A stretch of 10,520 nucleotides of DNA from JAHCIE01 sp034431435 (lineage in GTDB: Bacteria > Chloroflexota > Anaerolineae > Epilineales > JAHCIE01): assembly GCA_034431435.1 (NCBI GenBank), contig DAOUDG010000075.1, forward strand, positions 1 through 10,520, read 5' to 3'. The position numbers were made by a program, and so were the translations under genes. The notes beneath the pieces are model-generated. The model did not search any database and was not told the origin of the DNA. It worked only from the letters and a program-made list of their open reading frames with translations. This document shows positions 6,510 to 10,520 of the stretch, one piece after another. The number at the start of each line of letters is the position of its first letter. Position 1 is the first letter of the stretch.

Positions 6510-8402
6510 GTGGACTCAAAGCGTACGCTTCGAGGACTGCTCTGGTTGTTGCTAACGCTGCTGGGCATCGTTGGCTTCATCACCATGCAGGAACTGCCAT
6601 CCGTGATAGCCGATACTGTGCCTGTCGAAGCGAGGCAAAGCGCGGCTACACCATTCCAGACGCCTGATACCACCAGTTGTCGCTTACCATGGCCTAATGG
6701 CACCGACCTGGACTCACTACAGTTAGCCTACAACACTCAGGCCGACGAGTACCTAGCGGTTGGGGTGAAGCACCATGATCTATATTGGAACCCCGGTGAA
6801 TGGACAGCGACAGATTGGGAGAACCAGTGGCTGATGGCCTTCCGCCTCTCGCCCCATGGCGTCGCCATCAGCGTGCCCATCCAGGCCATCTCCTCGACGA
6901 TGATGACCCAACTACCAGTTGCCGCCTACAGCTCCCAGTCGAACCGCTATCTGCTCGCCTGGGGCTCGGGGGTTGTGGGCAACAAGGACGAGGTGACCAG
7001 CACCAATATCGAAGCTCGTAGCCTGCCGGCTGATCTGAGCCGCGGCGAGAGGCAAGTCCTTAGCGCCGCGGATGGCTACTGGCCGACGCTGGCCCACAAC
7101 GGCGACGACGACGAGTTCCTGGCCGCCTGGTACGACGCGGCGGGCTTCCCCCTCCAGTTCCCGCCGCCTGTCGGCACGGCCACCTCAACCCCCTCGCCGA
7201 CCCCCATCCCCACGGGCGCGCCTACCCCCGAACCCTCGCCCCTGGTCAAAGGCATCTACGCCCAGCGCCTGCGCGGCGACGGTACGCTTGTCGAGGGCGT
7301 CTCCCTCCTGCCCCTGGCCGCCCTCGACCTGGCCCCCCAGGACGTGCGCGGCCTGCGCCTGGTCTACAATCGCCACGCCCACGAGTACCTGCTAGTCTGG
7401 GCCCAGGGCGGACCCTACCCCGGCCTCTACAGCCGCCGCGTGAGCCGCGCGGGCGCGCCCCTCGGCGACTCGGTACGCCTGACCACCCCGTCCGCCACCC
7501 CCTACTACCCGATGCTGGCCTACAACGACGTAGACCACCAGTATCTGCTGGTGTGGTCCGACGCCGACGGCGGCGCGGCGCGCTACTCGGACGTGGTCGG
7601 CCTGCTGCTGACGGAGGAGGGGACGGCCCAGGGGACCGCCTTCCCCATCCGGGCCACCGACAAGTACGAGCGGCCGACTGGGGTGGTCTACAACCCGGTG
7701 CGGCACGAGTACCTGGTGGCCTGGGACACCTACGAGGGCCGACTGCGGGTGACAGATGCAGAGGCCAAGACCACACTACAGCGAGTGGCCGCCAATGGTA
7801 CCCTGGTGGGCGAGCTACTGGAAACGGCTGGTGGGGTCTTCGGCCTGGCGGCTCATCCCTCTACCGGCCGCTACCTGGCGTTGGAGCAGTTTGGGTTCCG
7901 ACCTAAGCAGTGGGATGGCGACCCGGCGTGTGTTCCGACACCCACCCCAACGAACACACCTGGGCCACCACTAGCAGGCATGACACCGACCCCACCGCCG
8001 TTCGTGATGCAACAACAGCCGGGTTCCATCGGTGGCATCGCGCGTGCCGGGTGGGGTGCCCAGCAATGGGGGGTATGGGGGAGCGACGGGGGCCAACCGT
8101 ATGGCTGGTTCTTCACCAAGACGCGACAATCGCGCCTCGATGAGCGCTTTGGCCGGGTCGAGCTTGGCGCCGAGCTATGGGTCACTGTTCACCAGCAGGT
8201 TTGGGCGAACTTCGCAGACTACGGCCCAGCCTTCGACTACCTCATCGAGCATGCTGTGCTCATCGGCCCGGCCGAGACCGCCACGCCGACGCCCACGCCG
8301 ACCGCCACCGCCACCAGCACGCCCACGCCGACGGCGACGGGGTCGGCGCCGCGGGCAAGCCTGTTCCTGCCCCACGTGGCCGTGAACCAGGCGCGGCCGT
8401 GA
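6510..8402 (+). CDS. Exported seven-repeat (propeller-like) protein with Pro/Thr-rich linkers
   Basis: About 630 residues. A basic start (SKRTLR) precedes a hydrophobic signal or anchor segment (GLLWLLLTLLGIVGFITM). Seven copies of an x(Y/H)Nxxxx(E/R)YLLxW motif begin near residues 72, 138, 194, 284, 336, 392 and 446, for example LVYNRHAHEYLLVW and LAYNDVDHQYLLVW. The spacing is about 52-66 residues, stretched to 90 once where a Pro/Thr-rich insert (about 219-245) sits. Seven units suggest a seven-bladed beta-propeller. Further Pro/Thr tracts (about 476-498 and 591-611) flank a final domain, and the tail reads ASLFLPHVAVNQARP, typical of Chloroflexota exported proteins. The GTG start has AGAAGGA nine bases upstream; an ATG at 6459 adds 17 residues but lacks a ribosome binding site. 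Ligand or function is unknown. Confidence 0.82.
   Translation: MDSKRTLRGLLWLLLTLLGIVGFITMQELPSVIADTVPVEARQSAATPFQTPDTTSCRLPWPNGTDLDSLQLAYNTQADEYLAVGVKHHDLYWNPGEWTATDWENQWLMAFRLSPHGVAISVPIQAISSTMMTQLPVAAYSSQSNRYLLAWGSGVVGNKDEVTSTNIEARSLPADLSRGERQVLSAADGYWPTLAHNGDDDEFLAAWYDAAGFPLQFPPPVGTATSTPSPTPIPTGAPTPEPSPLVKGIYAQRLRGDGTLVEGVSLLPLAALDLAPQDVRGLRLVYNRHAHEYLLVWAQGGPYPGLYSRRVSRAGAPLGDSVRLTTPSATPYYPMLAYNDVDHQYLLVWSDADGGAARYSDVVGLLLTEEGTAQGTAFPIRATDKYERPTGVVYNPVRHEYLVAWDTYEGRLRVTDAEAKTTLQRVAANGTLVGELLETAGGVFGLAAHPSTGRYLALEQFGFRPKQWDGDPACVPTPTPTNTPGPPLAGMTPTPPPFVMQQQPGSIGGIARAGWGAQQWGVWGSDGGQPYGWFFTKTRQSRLDERFGRVELGAELWVTVHQQVWANFADYGPAFDYLIEHAVLIGPAETATPTPTPTATATSTPTPTATGSAPRASLFLPHVAVNQARP
8279..8342 (+). 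repeat. Low-complexity ACGCCC/ACGCCGAC coding repeats
   Basis: Degenerate hexamer-like repeats encode the TPTPTPTATATSTPTPTATG stretch; GCCCACGCCGAC recurs exactly at 8291-8302 and 8321-8332. They lie in frame inside the propeller-like gene and are likely prone to slippage that would change the linker length. They are not a CRISPR array. Confidence 0.8.
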
Positions 8403-8505
8403 CGGACGCAAGCGCCGGCCCGCTGCCGCGCGTCGGCCTACACTAGCCCGTCGAGGTCTCGTGTAGTCTTCCGGTCCGCACTCTGAGGTGACGGTCGCAA
8501 GCGTA

Positions 8506-8544
8506 GCGGGGGCAGACTGCTGAGTCTGCCCCCGCATTGTGTTT
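8506..8544 (+). terminator. Rho-independent terminator between converging genes
   Basis: A 13-bp perfect stem pairs GCGGGGGCAGACT (8506-8518) with AGTCTGCCCCCGC (8523-8535) around a GCTG loop, followed by ATTGTGTTT. The T-rich tail points to termination of the propeller-like gene on the + strand. The stem could also stop - strand transcripts from the antitoxin gene. A weaker CTACAC/GTGTAG pairing lies upstream at about 8439-8466. Confidence 0.85.
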
Positions 8545-8576
8545 GCCCGCGGCTGCGTCTATCGTTGGTAACGGTC

Positions 8577-8837
8577 TCAGGCTGTCGCCTTCTCTTCCAG
8601 CCACAGATAGACGAGCGTCTCCACGGACATCCCGCGCGCCTCGGCGATCATTACCAGGCGCTCCCAGAGATCGGGGCCGATCATCACCGGGCGGTAGCCT
8701 TCGGCAACGCGCTGCACATCGTCGAGAGGCGCAAACTCAAGGTAATCAGTGAGGCCGTGAGTGTCCCAGTACTCGGCCGATTCCTCGACGCGCTCGAAAT
8801 CGGCCTGGGTGGGATTAGGAAACACCGTATGGGTCAT
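8577..8837 (-). CDS. CopG-family (BrnA-like) antitoxin, apparently orphan
   Basis: An 86-residue protein resembling the CopG antitoxin family. Such proteins neutralise a small RNase-type toxin and repress their own promoter through a ribbon-helix-helix fold. Visible features are the family motif EYWDTHGLTDYL (22-33), then a beta-strand and two helices, PVMIGPDLWERLVMIAEARG (50-69) and MSVETLVYLWLEEK (70-83). The AEARGMSVETLVYLWLEE pattern is close to the usual A-rG-pyqtLi-mwL-E form. The ATG is preceded by AAAGGA at a spacing of about nine bases. No toxin-like reading frame lies on either side: 237 bases upstream hold no coding region and the downstream side ends at a terminator. A solitary antitoxin or a general DNA-binding role is therefore likely. 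Confidence 0.75.
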   Translation of the reverse strand: MTHTVFPNPTQADFERVEESAEYWDTHGLTDYLEFAPLDDVQRVAEGYRPVMIGPDLWERLVMIAEARGMSVETLVYLWLEEKATA

Positions 8838-8990
8838 GGTCGGAAATCCTTTGCGAACGGGACAGCGGCGAATAGCTGCCAGGAATCAACACGAGCCGCC
8901 ATTATGAACGGGAGGTTGATTCGGCTCTGCCCTAATTCTAGCACCATGACGCGCCGCGTTACAAACTTTCATGAAAAGAGGCGAGCGGTT

Positions 8991-9015
8991 GGTCTGCCCA
9001 CCCTGGGCAGCGACC
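8991..9015 (-). terminator. Possible terminator of the padR-membrane protein operon
   Basis: CTGCCC (8994-8999) pairs with GGGCAG (9005-9010), extended by GGT/ACC outer pairs after a two-base bulge. It lies 60 bases beyond the stop of the - strand operon. On the - strand it is followed at a distance by CTCTTTT, so it is weak as an intrinsic terminator. A perfect 10-bp palindrome, TTTCATGAAA, follows at 8967-8976. The rest of 8838-9074 holds no gene I can support. Confidence 0.3.
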
Positions 9016-9074
9016 CCACCAACAGCGACGCACAGACTCAGTATCACCAACGCTAGCCCGGCGTCCTCATTCTG

Positions 9075-9845
9075 TCAACTGTTGTACGCCGACGCGCGTC
9101 CGATCCACAACAAGGCCCCCAGCCATACCCACACCGCCCCGAAAGGCACGCCCAGCCATGCCCGCGCGTCCTCCGTATTGAAGGTCAGCAAGAGCAAGGC
9201 AGCCAATGCCAGCGCGAGGAAAGCCGCACGGGGCACAGCCCCCTGACGCAGCAGGTCGCCCGCCAGGGCGACGATGCCCACAATCACGGTGAGAAGAGAG
9301 ACGACGAACACCAACCACGCCCACTCCACCCGGCTACTTAGCACGGCCGCGATGGGAGCCAGGAGTGACCCGCCTAGCGCCAGGGCGAACCCCGCCCGCC
9401 CCACGTTACTCGTTACCCCTCGATAGCGAGCCATCAGCCCCGCCAGCCCCACCACAATCAGCAGCATGGCGGCGAGCAGCAAGGGCATCAAATCGCCGGT
9501 CTCGCGGTGGGCGACGTTGGGCACGCCGGGAAACCGCATCGCCATCACCGTCATCGCCCACACCCACATCACGCCGCCAAGCATCGCTGCCGCCCCACCC
9601 CACCGCGCCAATGTCGAAGCCGTCATGCCGAAACCCTCCTCTAGCCGCTCCTTGCTGGCCGACACCGTCGTATCGGCCAGGGTTGCCAGCCACAGCGCTA
9701 CCAGCCCCGACCGCCCCGCGCGCTGCGCGTCCCGGTAGCAGTCGCCAAAGACCTGGGCCATCTCCACGCCGTACTCCGCCCGAAAACCAGGCGGATAAAG
9801 ATGCAACAGCCAGTCGAAGACTCGTTCCGACAAGAGCGAACGCAT
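9075..9845 (-). CDS. Six-span membrane protein with a permease-prefix-like N-terminus, PadR partner
   Basis: A 256-residue predicted integral membrane protein. Residues 1-70 (LLSERVFDWLLHLYPPGFRA, then EYGVEMAQVFGDCYRDA) resemble the cytoplasmic prefix domain of ABC permeases that travel with PadR regulators. Six hydrophobic segments follow at about 83-103, 119-140, 149-170, 175-197, 206-222 and 230-249. The large periplasmic and FtsX-type domains of real MacB-like permeases are absent, and no ATPase gene is nearby. The protein may be a stand-alone derivative with unknown substrate or sensing role. The ATG overlaps the padR stop as TGATG, and GGGGAGGTGG just before it lies inside padR, showing translational coupling. 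A TTG 15 bases upstream is a less likely start. Confidence 0.82.
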   Translation of the reverse strand: MRSLLSERVFDWLLHLYPPGFRAEYGVEMAQVFGDCYRDAQRAGRSGLVALWLATLADTTVSASKERLEEGFGMTASTLARWGGAAAMLGGVMWVWAMTVMAMRFPGVPNVAHRETGDLMPLLLAAMLLIVVGLAGLMARYRGVTSNVGRAGFALALGGSLLAPIAAVLSSRVEWAWLVFVVSLLTVIVGIVALAGDLLRQGAVPRAAFLALALAALLLLTFNTEDARAWLGVPFGAVWVWLGALLWIGRASAYNS

Positions 9846-10231
9846 CAGCCACCTCCCCAATTGAAGAGTGGCGTCTCCCCGCTCAGCACATGCTTCGACC
9901 GCGCCGACCGCACCAGCCGGTCCAGGCGTTCCGCCTCGGCGCGCACCACCCGCTGCCCATAGTCGGTCAGGCGATAGTAGCGCCGCCGCTCGTCGTCCAG
10001 CGCCGGATCCGGGCGTGTCTCGCTTTCCTCAATGAGGTCATCGGCGCGCATGCGCTTAATAGAGCCGTAGAGCGTCCCCGGCCCCAGGCGCATCTGGCCG
10101 TCCGTCAGCCGCGCCACCTCCTGCATGATACCGTAGCCATGCAACTCACCGTCCACCAACGTCAGCAGAATATGGAACACCGCCGGCGTCAGCGGCAGCA
10201 TGTCCTCAGGCCTGCGCGCCAACTGTTGCAT
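9845..10231 (-). CDS. PadR-family transcriptional regulator
   Basis: A 128-residue winged-helix repressor of the short PadR type. The N-terminal domain shows LTPAVFHILLTLVDGELHGYGI (about 14-35, with the HGYGI hallmark), PGTLYGSIKRM (51-61, recognition helix region) and the wing ERRRYYRLTDYGQRV (81-95). A short C-terminal helix (about 96-113) fits the dimerisation segment. PadR proteins usually repress themselves and an adjacent transporter or membrane-stress gene, and release DNA on binding small molecules. It is the first gene of a two-gene operon with the coupled membrane protein. The ATG is chosen because GGGAGG lies four bases upstream; a TTG at 10243 and an ATG at 10201 are alternatives. 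A strong promoter with palindromes lies directly upstream. Confidence 0.93.
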   Translation of the reverse strand: MQQLARRPEDMLPLTPAVFHILLTLVDGELHGYGIMQEVARLTDGQMRLGPGTLYGSIKRMRADDLIEESETRPDPALDDERRRYYRLTDYGQRVVRAEAERLDRLVRSARSKHVLSGETPLFNWGGG

Positions 10232-10256
10232 CCCGCCTCCCAACTCTAACCGCGCC

Positions 10257-10283
10257 AGATATATCTGTAGACGATATAATATC
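10257..10283. promoter_or_regulatory. Candidate PadR operator overlapping the -10 and start site
   Basis: Two AT-rich palindromes in GC-rich DNA: AGATATATCT (10257-10266) and GATATAATATC (10273-10283). Together they form an inverted repeat, TATATC-7-GATATA (10260-10278). They cover the -10 box and the predicted transcription start, the expected place for autorepression by PadR. Palindrome and position are seen; the bound protein is inferred. Confidence 0.6.
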
Positions 10284-10304
10284 AGAACCGCCGCGTATTG
10301 TCAA
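10276..10304 (-). promoter_or_regulatory. Strong sigma-70-type promoter of the padR operon
   Basis: Read on the - strand: a perfect -35 TTGACA (10304-10299), an exactly 17-base spacer, a TG dinucleotide one base before the -10 (extended -10), and -10 TATTAT (10281-10276, five of six consensus bases). Transcription would start near 10269, about 38 bases before the ATG at 10231. Confidence 0.88.
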
Positions 10305-10422
10305 GGGGCCGTTGCGGCAATTTTCAGCCACTGTTGCAAACCCGGCCTGTCACCCCTGTTTCGGGCGCAATTCTGGTTCTCTATCCTTGCAGATTTAACA
10401 ATTGAGGGCGACCGAGTTGCGA

Positions 10423-10487
10423 CATAGCGCACCTTGGGGTAAAAGCAGAGGTGGTGAACTCACTTCTGCCCCAGGAGGTGCGCTATG
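10423..10487 (+). promoter_or_regulatory. Long leader hairpin sequestering ribosome binding site and AUG
   Basis: CATAGCGCACCT (10423-10434) pairs perfectly over 12 bp with AGGTGCGCTATG (10476-10487). Inside it, three G-C pairs (GGGG near 10436-10439 with CCC at 10470-10472) and a 9-bp stem pair GCAGAGGTG (10445-10453) with CACTTCTGC (10461-10469), with one wobble and a 7-base loop. The right arm contains most of the ribosome binding site AGGAGGTG (10473-10480) and the start codon (10485-10487). A transcript that includes the left arm should be poorly translated. The bases from 10305 to 10422 upstream carry no other feature I can support. Confidence 0.75.
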
Positions 10488-10520
10488 CCGATGCCGATTG
10501 TATGCCTGGATGAGCGTCTG
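10485..10520 (+). CDS. Start of an unidentified gene, cut by the window edge (possibly a transposase)
   Basis: Twelve codons are visible, reading MPMPIVCLDERL. The ATG lies four bases after AGGAGGTG (10473-10480), a strong ribosome binding site. The product cannot be identified from so few residues. The structured leader that buries the initiation region resembles those limiting transposase translation in some insertion sequences, so a mobile element starting near here is possible but unproven. No terminal inverted repeat or target duplication can be tested because the other end is outside the window. Confidence 0.55.
   Translation, partial: MPMPIVCLDERL

Noticed and set aside
8279..8342. 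Short tandem repeats as a possible CRISPR-like or regulatory array
   Set aside because: They are in-frame Thr-Pro codons within a surface-protein linker, without regular spacers.
8834..8902. 22-residue - strand reading frame whose TGA overlaps the antitoxin ATG, as a leader peptide or toxin remnant
   Set aside because: No ribosome binding site and no toxin-like motif. A CATAAT box (8901-8906) at its start is not backed by a -35, so coding or promoter function is unsupported.
8565..9056. 163-codon + strand frame across the antitoxin and the following gap
   Set aside because: It lacks family motifs and a ribosome binding site, and overlaps the better supported antitoxin gene on the other strand.
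9365..10249. 294-codon open frame on the + strand opposite padR and the membrane protein
   Set aside because: Pro/Ser/Arg-rich low-complexity translation with no ribosome binding site. The - strand genes have clear family motifs and coupling.

Overview
The window is GC-rich (hand-counted 60-base blocks range from about 52% to 83% G+C) and looks like a chromosomal segment of a bacterium, most likely a member of the Chloroflexota. The phylum call is an inference. It rests on two exported proteins, one with Pro/Thr-rich stretches (TPTPTATATSTPTPT-like) followed by a C-terminal LFLPHV tail, a combination often seen in exported Chloroflexota proteins, and on general gene style. No rRNA is present to confirm it.

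Left part (3-3637, + strand) is the core translation/transcription cluster tuf - rpmG - secE - nusG - rplK - rplA. It supplies EF-Tu, ribosomal protein L33, a SecYEG translocon subunit, the elongation factor NusG, and proteins L11 and L1. A strong hairpin separates tuf from rpmG. The nusG-rplK gap carries two GC-rich hairpins and then a stem-internal loop-stem that closely resembles the L1-binding site of 23S rRNA, directly before the rplK ribosome binding site. This is the expected place for L1 autoregulation. A textbook Rho-independent terminator follows rplA, so rplJ and rplL are not part of this transcription unit here.

Middle part (3725-8544, + strand) is accessory. It begins with a promoter and a NarL/FixJ-type response regulator whose receiver domain has lost the usual phospho-acceptor position. 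An AT-rich cluster of overlapping direct and inverted repeats follows. Two exported proteins come next: a 584-residue protein with a DNRLRE/RHS-type beta-rich architecture, and a roughly 630-residue protein with seven copies of a YN...EYLLVW motif, suggesting a seven-bladed propeller. A 22-bp hairpin lies between them, and a strong terminator closes the region.

Right part (8577-10231, - strand) holds an apparently orphan CopG-type antitoxin and a translationally coupled padR/membrane-protein pair. The pair is driven by a near-consensus promoter overlapped by AT-rich palindromes that are probably the PadR operator. At the right edge (10423-10520, + strand) a new gene begins. Its ribosome binding site and AUG are buried in one arm of a long hairpin, as in structured leaders that restrain translation of some transposase genes. 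Only 12 codons are visible, so its identity is open.
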